From contig CALVAX010000002.1 of assembly GCA_944325605.1 (NCBI GenBank), positions 212,496 through 276,495 of the forward strand: 64,000 nt of DNA, read 5' to 3'. A program made the position numbers and the translations under genes. This DNA is from Candidatus Gastranaerophilales bacterium (GTDB taxonomy: Bacteria; Cyanobacteriota; Vampirovibrionia; Gastranaerophilales; Gastranaerophilaceae). Below the pieces are notes generated by a model. The model worked only from the letters and a program-made list of their open reading frames with translations, was not told the origin of the DNA and searched no databases. This document shows positions 1 to 8,672 of the stretch, piece after piece. The stretch's first letter is position 1. Every line of letters starts with the position of its first letter.

Positions 1-2
1 TA

Positions 3-431
3 AATGCAGCTGCACATGCTGTTTCTTCAGGTGTAATCGGATTTATATCTTCAACAATTATAATGAGCCCGTTTGATGCTGCTATGAAGAAGATTAAAGC
101 CGACCCTGCTAAATACCTCGGCAAAGGTGCAGAAAAATACCTCGGAGATTTGAAAGCAAAAGGACTTACCAAGACTCCGAAATTCAAGAATGTTGAAAAA
201 TTGATTAAGATGGGGCCGGATATCGTAATCGGTATTCCGCGTGCATGGATTACGATTGCACTCATCCCTCCGATTTTGAAGTATGTATTCGGAATTGATC
301 CTGAGAAAGACAAAAAGAAAGAAAAAGAAGTGAAAACAGAAGATAAAAATGAAGATATTTCAAACATGCAGCTTGCCGGTGCGGCAGCAAGCAGTCCGGC
401 ATTTGACGCAATCAGAGGAGGTGTTAAATAA
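3..431 (+). CDS. Hypothetical protein, 5' end outside window
   Basis: The reading frame is open from base 3, so the gene begins to the left of the window; the ATG at 63 is internal or an alternative start. The visible part is basic and lysine-rich. It has one hydrophobic stretch around visible residues 75-95 (GIPRAWITIALIPPILKYVF) followed by a charged KDKKKEKE segment and a short Ala/Ser-rich tail. The stop overlaps the next start as TAATG, implying translational coupling. I do not recognise the family. The next gene also combines a basic body with hydrophobic helices, so the two may work together at the membrane; that is inference. Confidence 0.7.
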   Translation, partial: NAAAHAVSSGVIGFISSTIIMSPFDAAMKKIKADPAKYLGKGAEKYLGDLKAKGLTKTPKFKNVEKLIKMGPDIVIGIPRAWITIALIPPILKYVFGIDPEKDKKKEKEVKTEDKNEDISNMQLAGAAASSPAFDAIRGGVK

Positions 432-1195
432 TGCAGGTAACATTGAATACTTTAAAATATCAGCAAAATACACCACTCAGCAACAACAATAAGCCTCAGC
501 GTCAAGCCGCCCCCTCATTTGGCGGAAGCGGAAGTTTGATTGATACCTTTACATCAAAATCAACTTTCTTCGAACCGGTAGAAAAAGCTTGGAATGTATC
601 AACAGATTGGATTGCAAAAAATATTATTGCAAAAGCAATGAACAGCAAGTTTGTCGGAAAATTTGCAGAAAAAACTAAAGACAGTAAATATATTACAAAC
701 CATATTATTACAGCAGGCGCTGCGGTTGGTACCGGAACTTATATTTATAAAACCTTAAAATTACCCGAAAAGCAGATGGAAAGCGACAGAAAGAAAGTTC
801 TTGCAGCAAACCATGCCCTGACATTCGGTGTTTCAACAGCCGGTGCTTATCTTGTTGACGGCGCATTGTTTGGCAAATGGCGTGAAGTTACAAACAGATA
901 CGCAGAACTTTATAGAAAAGACAATACGTTAATGGCTAAGATTGCCGAAGAAAATAAAAAATTGAAGGCACAAGGTAAAAACAAGATTGACGTAATCGAT
1001 TATGCAAATGATTATCTGAAAGATAAAAAACTTGTTGCAAGATTAAAAGGTATGGATATTGCAAAAACGTTGTTGATTTGCACTCTTATTTACAGATATC
1101 TGGTACCTGTTGCAGTCACCCCGATTGCAAACAAACTCGGCGACAAGTTCCTTGCTCATAAAAAAGAACGTGAAGAAGAACTTCAGAAGGCCTGA
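431..1195 (+). CDS. Hypothetical SFGG-motif protein with membrane helices
   Basis: 254 residues, starting at an ATG that overlaps the previous stop (TAATG). The N-terminal 40 residues are polar and end in PSFGG at about residues 28-32, a motif that recurs in four other proteins of this window. Hydrophobic stretches lie near residues 90-110 (HIITAGAAVGTGTYIY), 128-148 and 212-232, so it is probably membrane associated. The C-terminus is lysine/glutamate rich. A hairpin terminator follows. No known domain was recognised. The repeated N-terminal motif suggests a lineage-specific family feature, but its function is unknown. Confidence 0.75.
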   Translation: MQVTLNTLKYQQNTPLSNNNKPQRQAAPSFGGSGSLIDTFTSKSTFFEPVEKAWNVSTDWIAKNIIAKAMNSKFVGKFAEKTKDSKYITNHIITAGAAVGTGTYIYKTLKLPEKQMESDRKKVLAANHALTFGVSTAGAYLVDGALFGKWREVTNRYAELYRKDNTLMAKIAEENKKLKAQGKNKIDVIDYANDYLKDKKLVARLKGMDIAKTLLICTLIYRYLVPVAVTPIANKLGDKFLAHKKEREEELQKA

Positions 1196-1213
1196 CCTTC
1201 AGGTTTAAACAAC

Positions 1214-1250
1214 GCCAAAAGCCTGAATTAAAAAATTCCGGCCTTTTGGC
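1214..1250 (+). terminator. Rho-independent terminator-like hairpin
   Basis: The arms GCCAAAAG and CTTTTGGC with an extended imperfect stem lie 19 bases after the preceding stop codon. The 3' arm contains the T-run. It closes the two-gene unit before it. Confidence 0.6.
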
Positions 1251-1365
1251 TTGTTGAATGTCGAACTTTTTATAGTAAAATAAATAATGCAAATTTAAAG
1301 AATATCTCATAACATTTACCTTTTAACCCGACAAAAATTGTGAATTTTGTCCAGACGGAGTAAAA

Positions 1366-3702
1366 ATGCAGATAACCGGAATAACATTAAAGCCATACAC
1401 CCCATTACCAAATACAACGAAGAATAATAAATTTCAGCAGACGCAATATTCAGCTCCGCAGGTTCAAAAATCGTATGTTTATTATCCGTATATTTCGTTT
1501 GCGGGCAAGACAGACGGAAATAAGAAAAATTTAGACCCTGAAGACAGTACAAAAAAACTTTTAAAATTATTTGATGATTTGTTGGTTGCCGATATGGACG
1601 GGATGGATTTAATGCAGCTGTATGAAACGCATATTATGACGCAGATGATGCAGAAAAAACAGCGGCTGCAGTCTATAGCCAAAAAAACTGACGAGTTGCA
1701 AGAATCAACATTATTAACAAATATTGAAAAAAAACAATATTTAAACAGCCTCAAAAAAGAACTCAACTTGCTGCAAAAAAATCTTGGTAAATTTGAACCT
1801 TTTGTTCCTCCAAAACCGTTAGATCCGGATATAGATACGGTTTTGGTAAACAGATTTAAAACAGCCGTAGTAAATGACAATTTAAATCTGGATAAAGTTT
1901 ATCAGGATTATTACAGCGGACTGACTCAAATATCTGATACAGAAGAATTGCGTGAAAAATATCCAAAAATAAAGCTTCCGTCACGGCCGGAGGATGTAGT
2001 ATCGGAGAAAATAGTTTCCTGCCTGACCCGTGAGTTTTATGAAACAATGGACAAACTGATGCGCCGAAAAGATATTGAAGGTATCTACAATCTTTGTGAC
2101 AATAAAGTCAAAGAAATAGTTAAGGCAAGTACAAATAATCCTCATGTTGTTTACAGAAAATGTTTTGAGCCGGCGGTAACTCTTATGCTTGATAAGTATG
2201 AAAAACTACGGGATACAAATACATTTTCAACAGTTCCGCAATTCAGAAAAAATAAAAATGTTCATATTACTGAAAATGATGTCAAACTTTTGTTAGCAGA
2301 TTACGATGATTATGTGCTTTCGGTTCTCAGGCAGCAGTATCTGGAAGGTAAAAAAACTAATGAAATAACATATTCAAACGAATTTATGACAATCAATCTT
2401 TCATCATTGCATGACAGAGCATATAAATTTGAAAAACCTTCCGAAAGAATAAAATGTATAATAAACACGGCCCGACAAATTCAAATAGCAAAACGTGATT
2501 ATGAAAACTTCAGCACGGACAAACTGCGGGCAAGCTTAAATAAATCAGCGGAAAGTAAAATAGCAAACAATGAAGATATTTTTAACCGGATAGTGTCATT
2601 TGATTCCTGCAAGTTCGAACCCGGCGACAAAAAGGCAATGATAAGATTTCTTCAAATTATAGACGATTTGAAAGACGGCCGCATTTCGGAACAGGAAGCT
2701 GTCAGAGTTATTCAAACAGAAGACCTGCGCCCTTCAGAAACCGAAAAAATTAATGAGGATGAAAAGAAAAGAATCGTTGAAACTTTGAGGCTGCAACAGG
2801 AGCAGACTGTTAAATTAAACTATTTAAGGTCACGTTTTGACAGTGCAATAAACGATTTATATTCAAATAATTTAAACGGAATAGCTTTGATATGTTCAAA
2901 ATACAGACCGGAGGATTTGACATCAGTTTCAGCAGAAAATGCAGAGTTTCTGATTAAAACAATAGAATCTTCGGATTTTTCAGATACTGCTTCACTCAAA
3001 ACAAAAATTAAGAACTGGGATACCTACAACTCTTATAAATCAACAGATCCGGACGGTGAAATTTTCCGGAAGGCTTTGGCTTATGCAGCGGCATCAGACG
3101 GTGAAGTTGACGAGCAAAAAGCCGGACGTTTTCTTGTTAATTCTTCGATTGTAATGAGTGCTCCTCAGAGTTATGCTTATATGGAAGACAAAGAGAAAGA
3201 TTTAATTGAAAATATTATAGACCGTTCCGCCTCTCAGGAAGATGCAATAAAATATTTGTGTAAATACAGCGAATACAAAGAACTTGATACTTATCAAAAA
3301 ACTCATCTTCAGTCATATATAGATAATTTTAATATGAAAGACAGCATAGATAAATATATTTTGAAAAGCATAGTAGAGAATGATTATGTTAATGTTGACA
3401 CAACTTCAACAGTTGAATTGAATGATTCTGACACAACAGAAGCAACAATAAGTTCAAAAGCTAAAAAGCAGATTCTTGGCAAATATATGTTTCCCGGCTG
3501 TCTGGAATTTTTATGTGCTTTTGAAAAAGCCTTAACTACAGTAAGCGGAGATTGGGGCACATCAGGGATAAAGAAGGTAAATAAAAATAATAAAGCTCTT
3601 GAATACCGGATGGAATTAAAGCTTGTAAACCATGATGACAGACTTTTTGCATCGGAAAAGGATTATTATTTTGATGTATTTTCAGACAAAGGCTTACATT
3701 AA
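1366..3702 (+). CDS. Large hypothetical SFGG-type protein (778 aa)
   Basis: Starts MQITGITLKPYTPLP, closely resembling the start of the 431-1195 protein. A polar, Asn/Gln-rich leader runs to an ISFAGK motif at about residues 43-48. The rest is charged and apparently alpha-helical, with coiled-coil-like stretches around residues 90-135 and 440-490. No signal peptide, membrane segment or catalytic motif was recognised. It stands alone between two intergenic gaps. A soluble helical scaffold or secreted lineage-specific protein is possible, but no function can be assigned from sequence. Confidence 0.75.
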   Translation: MQITGITLKPYTPLPNTTKNNKFQQTQYSAPQVQKSYVYYPYISFAGKTDGNKKNLDPEDSTKKLLKLFDDLLVADMDGMDLMQLYETHIMTQMMQKKQRLQSIAKKTDELQESTLLTNIEKKQYLNSLKKELNLLQKNLGKFEPFVPPKPLDPDIDTVLVNRFKTAVVNDNLNLDKVYQDYYSGLTQISDTEELREKYPKIKLPSRPEDVVSEKIVSCLTREFYETMDKLMRRKDIEGIYNLCDNKVKEIVKASTNNPHVVYRKCFEPAVTLMLDKYEKLRDTNTFSTVPQFRKNKNVHITENDVKLLLADYDDYVLSVLRQQYLEGKKTNEITYSNEFMTINLSSLHDRAYKFEKPSERIKCIINTARQIQIAKRDYENFSTDKLRASLNKSAESKIANNEDIFNRIVSFDSCKFEPGDKKAMIRFLQIIDDLKDGRISEQEAVRVIQTEDLRPSETEKINEDEKKRIVETLRLQQEQTVKLNYLRSRFDSAINDLYSNNLNGIALICSKYRPEDLTSVSAENAEFLIKTIESSDFSDTASLKTKIKNWDTYNSYKSTDPDGEIFRKALAYAAASDGEVDEQKAGRFLVNSSIVMSAPQSYAYMEDKEKDLIENIIDRSASQEDAIKYLCKYSEYKELDTYQKTHLQSYIDNFNMKDSIDKYILKSIVENDYVNVDTTSTVELNDSDTTEATISSKAKKQILGKYMFPGCLEFLCAFEKALTTVSGDWGTSGIKKVNKNNKALEYRMELKLVNHDDRLFASEKDYYFDVFSDKGLH

Positions 3703-3742
3703 TATTTTGCAAAAATAAGTAAACAAAGATTGAGATATTATT

Positions 3743-3760
3743 AAATGTAAAGTTTTGTTA
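3743..3760 (+). promoter_or_regulatory. Imperfect HLR1-like direct repeat
   Basis: TGTAAA and TGTTAA occur 10 bases apart in the arrangement WWTGTAAMNNWWTGTAAM, with one mismatch in the second half-site. It lies about 136 bases before the ATG at 3897, with a TATAAT box at 3790-3795 between them. It is a weaker relative of the perfect sites at 36687, 44749 and 57610. Confidence 0.4.
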
Positions 3761-3789
3761 AAACGAGTTTAAAATCGCTGAAATTCAGT

Positions 3790-3795
3790 TATAAT
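3790..3795 (+). promoter_or_regulatory. Candidate -10 box (TATAAT)
   Basis: A consensus TATAAT sits about 100 bases before the start of the 3897 gene and just before the pentamer repeat. No good -35 box lies at the standard distance, which would fit an activator-dependent promoter using the HLR1-like repeat upstream. The pairing is inference. Confidence 0.4.
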
Positions 3796-3800
3796 CCCTC

Positions 3801-3822
3801 ATAGGATAGGATAGGATAGGAT
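3801..3822 (+). repeat. Pentanucleotide tandem repeat (ATAGG x4)
   Basis: Four perfect ATAGG units followed by a G-rich run. They lie where transcription from the TATAAT box at 3790-3795 would start, i.e. in the probable leader of the following small gene. Confidence 0.8.
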
Positions 3823-3896
3823 GGGGTGGGGGATATTTACATAAAATTTTTCTTTCTATAAGCTTGAAAATGTAGTTTAGAGAAAGGAGAATAGCT

Positions 3897-4148
3897 ATGT
3901 CAACAGCACAAGATCAAACATCACAGAATAGACCGGGAGAAACAACAATGCCGGAAGACGCTATCGAGATGGAAGATGGCGTTTGGGCTACACAAAATCC
4001 TGACGGTTCAATGACTGTTGCTGGGCCTAATGCCGGAGACTGGGCAGGTACATGGGAACAGGTTGACGGCCCGCAAGAAGGAGCTCAAATGGTTCCGGCC
4101 GGTGATTGGGGCGACTTTGATGAAGATACCTACTGGGTAAAACGTTAG
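3897..4148 (+). CDS. Small acidic hypothetical protein (83 aa)
   Basis: Starts MSTAQDQTSQNRP, with a good AAGGAG ribosome-binding site about 7 bases before the ATG. It is very acidic, rich in Gly, Trp, Asp and Glu, and has repeated short Trp-containing turns (GVWAT, GDWAGTWEQ, GDWGDFDED). No signal peptide, cysteine or hydrophobic helix is present. The promoter region carries a TATAAT box and an imperfect HLR1-like repeat, and a strong terminator follows, so this is probably a single-gene transcript. Family not recognised. Confidence 0.75.
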   Translation: MSTAQDQTSQNRPGETTMPEDAIEMEDGVWATQNPDGSMTVAGPNAGDWAGTWEQVDGPQEGAQMVPAGDWGDFDEDTYWVKR

Positions 4149-4160
4149 TTTTAAATCTTT

Positions 4161-4195
4161 AAAGGGGCATTAACCAAATTAATGCTCCTTTTTAA
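4161..4195 (+). terminator. Rho-independent terminator
   Basis: Arms AAAGGGGCATTAA and TTAATGCTCCTTT (one G-T pair) with a 5-base loop and a T-run, beginning 12 bases after the stop at 4148. It overlaps the upstream in-frame ATG at 4182, which argues that the next gene starts at 4218 instead. Confidence 0.85.
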
Positions 4196-4217
4196 TTTTC
4201 AGATCTGCAAAATATTT

Positions 4218-5039
4218 ATGAACACAGAAGAACTTAAAAGAAAAATTTTCTGGAAGTATTTTTTTCGAAAAGGCCGTTTTATAAATTTCAACAATCCAAA
4301 ACTTTTTACAGAAAAAATTCAATGGCTGAAAGTTTACGATTGCACCCCGATTAAAACTCGACTTGCCGACAAAATTCTTGTAAGAGAATGGATTAAAGAG
4401 CAAATAGGTGAAGAATACCTAAAAAAAATCTACGGTGTTTACGAAAAATACGAAGATATAGATTTCAAAAAACTTCCGCAGGAGTATGTAATAAAAACAA
4501 ATCACGGCTGCAAAATGCAAAGGCTTGTGATAGAAGGCGCAATTCCGGAAGAAAACTATCCTGAGATATTTAACAATTATCTCAAAACAAATTACGCCTA
4601 TAAAAGCGGATATGAAATGCAATATGACAAAATAAAACCTTTGATTTTTGTTGAAGAATACATCAAAAACACAAACGAACTTTTTGAATATTTAATTTTT
4701 TGTTTTAACGGCGAACCGAAATTAATTCTTTTTGCGTCAGGCAAGCGAACCCAAAATATTTGCTGCACAATGTTTGATACAAACTGGAACAATCTTCATT
4801 TCAATTACGGCGGAAATCTGCATGAAGAAGCTATTCCACCTCCGGAAAATTTAGATAAAATGCTTGAAATTTCAAGAAAATTGTCAAAAGATTTTAAATT
4901 TGTGCGTGTCGATCTTCATAATATAAACGGCAAAATTTATTTTGGGGAAATGACTTTTACACCCGCAAGCGGATATATGAAATTCTCAAACCCGAAATAC
5001 GATAGAATTCTCGGCGATATGCTGGATTTGAATTTATAA
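4218..5039 (+). CDS. TupA-like ATP-grasp protein
   Basis: 273 residues from the ATG at 4218 (MNTEELKRK). The earlier in-frame ATG at 4182 lies inside the terminator hairpin and is rejected. It resembles the TupA-like ATP-grasp family found in surface polysaccharide and polypeptide gene sets. Visible family features are NFNNPKLFTEKIQWLK near the N-terminus, VIKTNHGC in the middle, EYLIFCFNGEPK, and a C-terminal VRVDLHNINGKIYFGEMTF, where the Asp and Glu fit metal-ATP ligands. It would ligate an amino acid or modify a glycan using ATP. No glycan cluster surrounds it, so the substrate is unknown. The ribosome-binding site is weak. Confidence 0.75.
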   Translation: MNTEELKRKIFWKYFFRKGRFINFNNPKLFTEKIQWLKVYDCTPIKTRLADKILVREWIKEQIGEEYLKKIYGVYEKYEDIDFKKLPQEYVIKTNHGCKMQRLVIEGAIPEENYPEIFNNYLKTNYAYKSGYEMQYDKIKPLIFVEEYIKNTNELFEYLIFCFNGEPKLILFASGKRTQNICCTMFDTNWNNLHFNYGGNLHEEAIPPPENLDKMLEISRKLSKDFKFVRVDLHNINGKIYFGEMTFTPASGYMKFSNPKYDRILGDMLDLNL

Positions 5040-5071
5040 ATTAATATCAACAAAATTTTATAAAACAAAAA

Positions 5072-5635
5072 CTATTTCTTTTTAGCCCAGACCATGCGGC
5101 TGCAGTCTTCAGATACAAGTTTGAAATCGTGCTTCAGGTAAAATCTGATGGCAGAGGATGACGCAAGCAGGCTGATTTTGTTGTTAATATCTTTTAAGTA
5201 GTTAAGAATTGCGCTGCCTATATTTTTGACACTCCTCTGTCCGTAAGAATACACCAGACAAGGATCTGTCTGTAAATACATAAGTTTAATTTCGCCGTTT
5301 TTGATTTTTAAAATTTCGGCAACCCCCAGAACTTCGTCGGCATCAATTTCTTCAAAATTTCCAGCCTGTTTGGTTAATATCAATGCTCCGAAGCGTTTGT
5401 CATTTTGCCCCCGCTCATAGGCGAGTTTTGCATCATAGCTCATGTTGTTGACATAACTGTCGCCGCCAAATGATTTTGCAATTTCTTCTATAGCGTTCAC
5501 ATCCTTAATGTTATGCGACTCAAGCTCTACCAGATTGGCATAAGCAGGTTTGTAATTTTTTTCTTTATAAGAATATTTTAGGACAGGCAGTTTTTTAATA
5601 AAATTTCCGCCGAAGGAGATATTGTTATTCATCAC
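5072..5635 (-). CDS. GNAT-like acetyltransferase with N-terminal SFGG motif
   Basis: 187 residues beginning MMNNNISFGGNF, which places the recurrent SFGG motif almost at the start. The C-terminal half looks like a GNAT fold: EVLGVAEILKIKNGEIKLMYL as the central strands, a following helix, and SSAIRFYLKHDFKLVSED, the typical GNAT end in which a residue pair before FY..GF lines the acetyl-CoA site. The usual acetyl-CoA loop (Q/R-x-x-G-x-G/A) is only partly recognisable around YGQRSVKNIGSA. Substrate unknown. Convergent with the ATP-grasp gene. Confidence 0.55.
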   Translation of the reverse strand: MMNNNISFGGNFIKKLPVLKYSYKEKNYKPAYANLVELESHNIKDVNAIEEIAKSFGGDSYVNNMSYDAKLAYERGQNDKRFGALILTKQAGNFEEIDADEVLGVAEILKIKNGEIKLMYLQTDPCLVYSYGQRSVKNIGSAILNYLKDINNKISLLASSSAIRFYLKHDFKLVSEDCSRMVWAKKK

Positions 5636-5781
5636 AATATTACAAAAACGCCTGAAAAAATTTTTTGCTAGGGTTTAAGAAAAATATATACTTATCTGCT
5701 ATAAACTTCGCCGAGAAAATCCTGCCAGTAATTTTTTCCGGCTTTAGTCGGGTGAGTGTCTGTCAGTGCATAATAAGAAGT

Positions 5782-5814
5782 AGGATGTGGTAAATCTATG
5801 ATTTACCGCATCCT
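5782..5814. repeat. 15-bp inverted repeat (hairpin)
   Basis: AGGATGTGGTAAATC and GATTTACCGCATCCT are separated by TAT and pair over 15 positions with one G-T. It lies directly before the solitary family A repeat. Not followed by a T-run, so it does not look like a terminator. Confidence 0.75.
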
Positions 5815-5843
5815 GCTGACTTCCCTAAAGAAGTCTTTTTATT

Positions 5844-5917
5844 ACGCGTGGAGACTCTGCCGAGCAAAACGATTATGTATCGTTTTGCGAGAGGGGAGAA
5901 CCCCCGTCGGGAGTGAG
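5844..5917 (+). repeat. Solitary family A structured repeat
   Basis: A diverged copy of the 8121-8437 repeat core. It begins with ACGCGTGGAG (identical to the end of the tRNA-Arg gene at 23860) and contains the 10-bp stem GCAAAACGAT/ATCGTTTTGC with loop TATGT, the second hairpin GGGG-AGAA-CCCC, and the closing arms. It is preceded by a remnant of the same terminator (GACTTC..GAAGTC, then a T-run). Its separation from any tRNA shows the unit has been copied to another place. Confidence 0.85.
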
Positions 5918-6012
5918 ATATTGTATGATAACTGGGAGTTTAAAAAGGACTATCCATAGTTATAATTATTTAAGATTTTTTTAATAAAAAAATACCTGCT
6001 TTTGCAGTAAGT

Positions 6013-6067
6013 AGGTCAGCATTACTATGCTGACCTCTAATTTAATCGTCGGATTAGTAAATCCGAC
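6013..6067. repeat. Two palindromic repeats in the 5.6-6.2 kb gap
   Basis: AGGTCAGCA/TGCTGACCT (6013-6036) and GTCGGAT/ATCCGAC (6048-6067) form perfect short hairpins in tandem. With the hairpin at 5782 and the family A copy they fill most of the gene-free stretch 5636-6206, which looks like a landing zone for small palindromic elements. No gene was found there. Confidence 0.65.
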
Positions 6068-6206
6068 CTGCTTTCTAACCTACGGGCTTTACTAAACTGC
6101 AACAGAATGGAGTCGTAGTAATAAATGTTTACAAAGTAGCAAAAAATTTTTATCACTTAACTTTGAATAAAAAAGTATTAATCAATACTGAAAGGATAGT
6201 AATGTA

Positions 6207-7769
6207 ATGGAAATTAGAGTATTCCCGTATAGAATAGGAAAAACTTCATATACTGCACCTAAAAAGATGGAAACAACTCAACAGCTAAAATACTTAAATG
6301 ACACAGTAAGTTTCCGCGGTCAAGATATAAACATGGATAATCTACCCCAAACAACTCTATATCAGCTTGATACATTGAAAGAATCTTTAGACACAACAGC
6401 TGCAAAAGAAGAAAATATTATAAAAAAACAACTTGCAAATTTTATATTAAATGCAAGTAATATTCCACTACAAATGAAACTTGACAAATTAAACTTTTTA
6501 GATTACCACCACACTGTTTCAGCATCAGGAAACACAGACAGTGATACAATACTCAACAGAGTATCCAGAGGCAATAAAGTTTATTACGAGTTGAATATTA
6601 ATGATAAAAATAAACAAAAAATAATTTTTGACGGTGATAACGTATTAATAAAAGATAATGCGAATATCAGTAACAAAAACAGAATACAAGATATAAAATC
6701 AGCGCTGGATAAATTGTTCTACAGTCAACTTAGTCAAACTGCAAATAATATACTAAAAACACATTTAAATAAACTTTACTCCGATGATATAAGAGATGCT
6801 TATATGGGGGAGAAATTCAACAGATGCTACCCAGTTACAACTTTTGTATTGGAGGAGACTAATACAGGCAAACAAGCTGTAATTAAAACAATTCAAAACA
6901 ATACGCGCCATAAACTTCTGGATGCAGAAAACAATATTAAAATCAAATACTACCCTGAAGATAAGTCTTCTGAAGTATTTTTCGATTTAGGGAAATCAAA
7001 AATTCATACATTTCATGACAGTACCGGTAAATTAATAAAATATGGAATAATCGACGTAACTAAAGAAACCGAATTTACACTGAACCCGGACACCACTATA
7101 AAACAAAAAACAGAAATAGAAAGGGAGAACAAAACTAATTTATGTACGAACGAAAAAGAATATGAATATTTTAGTAATGGACAACTAAAACGCATTAAAG
7201 AAACAAAAAAATTGCCTGACATTAAAAATCCTCAGAATTCTAATAGCACAAGAATACATAGTCACTATATCAGTGATGAAAAAATTTATGATGAAAACAG
7301 CAATTTAAAAGAGCATAATATTAAAGAATTCGGTGAGTATGACCTCGATCTTGACAATGATTATCAAGAAACTTTAATGCATATTGAATACGACGATGAT
7401 GGAAACATTAAAACAAAACAACTGTCCGGTCTGGTAAAAGTACCTTCTGTAAACATATCAACCTGCAGATTACCTGAAATAAATCTTGATAATCCTGACA
7501 ACATACTTACAATCCATAGAGATGACAAATACCATGAGATAAAGAATGGCAAGAAAGTCAAAAGAACAGATGAAGATCGTGAATTTATCAAATACAATGT
7601 AGTTTATTATCCTGACGGAAAAACTCCAAAATCTATAGAATGCAGAGATAATAACGGCTGCTGGGAAAAAAGAACATTCAAAAAGACTTTTTATCCGACA
7701 GGACAGTTGAGATCAGAAGAATATCCGCACAATAAAATAGAATATCTCCCTGACGGTTCGGTATTTTAA
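6207..7769 (+). CDS. Hypothetical SFGG-type protein with MORN_2/YwqK-like repeats
   Basis: 520 residues. The N-terminus (MEIRVFPYRIGKTSY) is followed by VSFRGQD at about residues 33-39, another version of the recurrent SFGG motif. The C-terminal half contains several short beta repeats of the type YFSNGQLKRIKE, YYPDGKTPKSIE and FYPTGQLRSEE, resembling the MORN_2/YwqK repeat seen in cell-surface and secreted proteins. No transmembrane segment is evident. An AAGGA-like ribosome-binding site lies somewhat far (about 12 bases) from the ATG. The gene is flanked by repeat-rich gaps. Function unknown. Confidence 0.7.
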   Translation: MEIRVFPYRIGKTSYTAPKKMETTQQLKYLNDTVSFRGQDINMDNLPQTTLYQLDTLKESLDTTAAKEENIIKKQLANFILNASNIPLQMKLDKLNFLDYHHTVSASGNTDSDTILNRVSRGNKVYYELNINDKNKQKIIFDGDNVLIKDNANISNKNRIQDIKSALDKLFYSQLSQTANNILKTHLNKLYSDDIRDAYMGEKFNRCYPVTTFVLEETNTGKQAVIKTIQNNTRHKLLDAENNIKIKYYPEDKSSEVFFDLGKSKIHTFHDSTGKLIKYGIIDVTKETEFTLNPDTTIKQKTEIERENKTNLCTNEKEYEYFSNGQLKRIKETKKLPDIKNPQNSNSTRIHSHYISDEKIYDENSNLKEHNIKEFGEYDLDLDNDYQETLMHIEYDDDGNIKTKQLSGLVKVPSVNISTCRLPEINLDNPDNILTIHRDDKYHEIKNGKKVKRTDEDREFIKYNVVYYPDGKTPKSIECRDNNGCWEKRTFKKTFYPTGQLRSEEYPHNKIEYLPDGSVF

Positions 7770-8084
7770 CGTGCCGACCATATATTAAAATCCCAAAATA
7801 ACGACGAACACTCAATACATATAACAATTTAAATACTCTATTTAATACGACTTTGCTCAACCGACAGACCTCATCACATAAAATAAAAATAGGTTTGATA
7901 ATATCAGACCCATCTTAAATGGAGGAGGTGGTGTGGTTGTCTTGCTCTCTCGCGTTTAACGGGTCTTCGGTTGACGGCTTCACAAATTAAATTTATTCAG
8001 CCGTCAATCTTCCGCCCTCAGCTCGCTCGCGCTCGAACCTTATGCAGGCTTACGCATGCTGCTTCTCATCCCAATACACACAAT
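7770..8084. other. Gene-free stretch with a GC-rich patch
   Basis: From about 7920 to 8070 the base composition is clearly more GC-rich than the surroundings, and the arms TTGACGGCT (7971-7979) and AGCCGTCAA (7999-8007) can form a hairpin. No convincing protein is encoded. It could be a structured RNA or a piece of foreign sequence; no known RNA family was recognised. Confidence 0.4.
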
Positions 8085-8117
8085 AAAAAAGAGATAGAAA
8101 AAATCTATCTCTTTTTT
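8085..8117. terminator. Bidirectional terminator-like hairpin
   Basis: AAAAAAGAGATAGA and TCTATCTCTTTTTT pair perfectly around a 5-base A loop, with T-runs in either direction. It sits immediately before the first unit of the family A array, in the position where the other units have the GACTTC/GAAGTC terminator. Confidence 0.75.
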
Positions 8118-8120
8118 ATT

Positions 8121-8437
8121 ACGCGTGGAGACTCTGCCGAGCAAAACGATTGAGTATCGTTTTGCGAGAGGGGAGAACCCCCGTCGGGAGTGAGATATCC
8201 CTCCTTAAAAAAAAAAGACTTCCCGAAAGAAGTCTTTTTATTACGCGTGGAGACTCTGCCGAGCAAAACGATTGAGTATCGTTTTGCGAGAGGGGAGAAC
8301 CCCCGTCGGGAGTGAGATATCCCTCCTTAAAAAAAAAAGACTTCCCGAAAGAAGTCTTTTTATTACGCGTGGAGACTCTGCCGAGCAAAACGATTGAGTA
8401 TCGTTTTGCGAGAGGGGAGAACCCCCGTCGGGAGTGA
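8121..8437. repeat. Tandem array of 122-bp family A structured repeats
   Basis: Units begin at 8121, 8243 and 8365 with an exact 122-base period. Each begins ACGCGTGGAG, then has ACTC-TG-CCGA, the hairpin GCAAAACGAT-TGAGT-ATCGTTTTGC, GAGA, the hairpin GGGG-AGAA-CCCC, then TCGG-GAGT, which can close a three-way junction with the first arm. The rest of each unit is GATATCCCTCCTT, ten A and the terminator GACTTC..GAAGTC-T5. The third unit is broken at 8437 by the transposon; its missing 49 bases are at 23812-23860 (73 + 49 = 122), directly before the tRNA-Arg 3' end. Confidence 0.92.
8433..8437. repeat. Left 5-bp target-site duplication (AGTGA)
   Basis: AGTGA directly precedes the transposon's TGTAA end and is repeated directly after its TTACA end at 23807-23811. 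Intact family A units contain this AGTGA once. A 5-bp duplication is what Mu-type transposition makes. Confidence 0.9.
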
Positions 8438-8440
8438 TGT

Positions 8441-8453
8441 AAAGAAACACCTT
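8441..8453 (+). promoter_or_regulatory. Candidate transposase-binding motif at left end
   Basis: AAAGAAACACCTT begins 3 bases inside the left terminus. A 12/13 match (AAAGGAACACCTT) occurs on the minus strand at 23487-23499, directly upstream of the transposase gene. The two copies are in inverted orientation, as expected for end or operator sites bound by a MuA-like protein. Binding is inference. Confidence 0.4.
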
Positions 8454-8672
8454 AAATGGTTGTTTGTAACATATAATTTGATTATTTAATAAAACTCAAA
8501 ATATTTACATATTTAGTTTATACATACGCTAAATTTTTCCAATAGTAGTAAAAGATTAAAGCTAGACTATCTAATATATATGTCATGATTTTAATAATAT
8601 ATTTTGTAACTATATTATAAATAACTAGAAAATAACATATTTTTAGGAAATTGAAGTGTTTGTATAAAATAT

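Noticed and set aside
4182..4217. Longer N-terminus of the ATP-grasp protein
   Set aside because: It lies inside the preceding terminator hairpin and lacks similarity to the family start.
7971..8153. 60-residue open frame
   Set aside because: It crosses a hairpin, a terminator and the first family A unit; no ribosome-binding site.
8119..8450. Protein-coding frames across the 122-bp repeats (minus strand)
   Set aside because: The frames just follow the repeat period, contain terminators and hairpins, and the stem changes between families A and B preserve base pairing instead of protein sequence.
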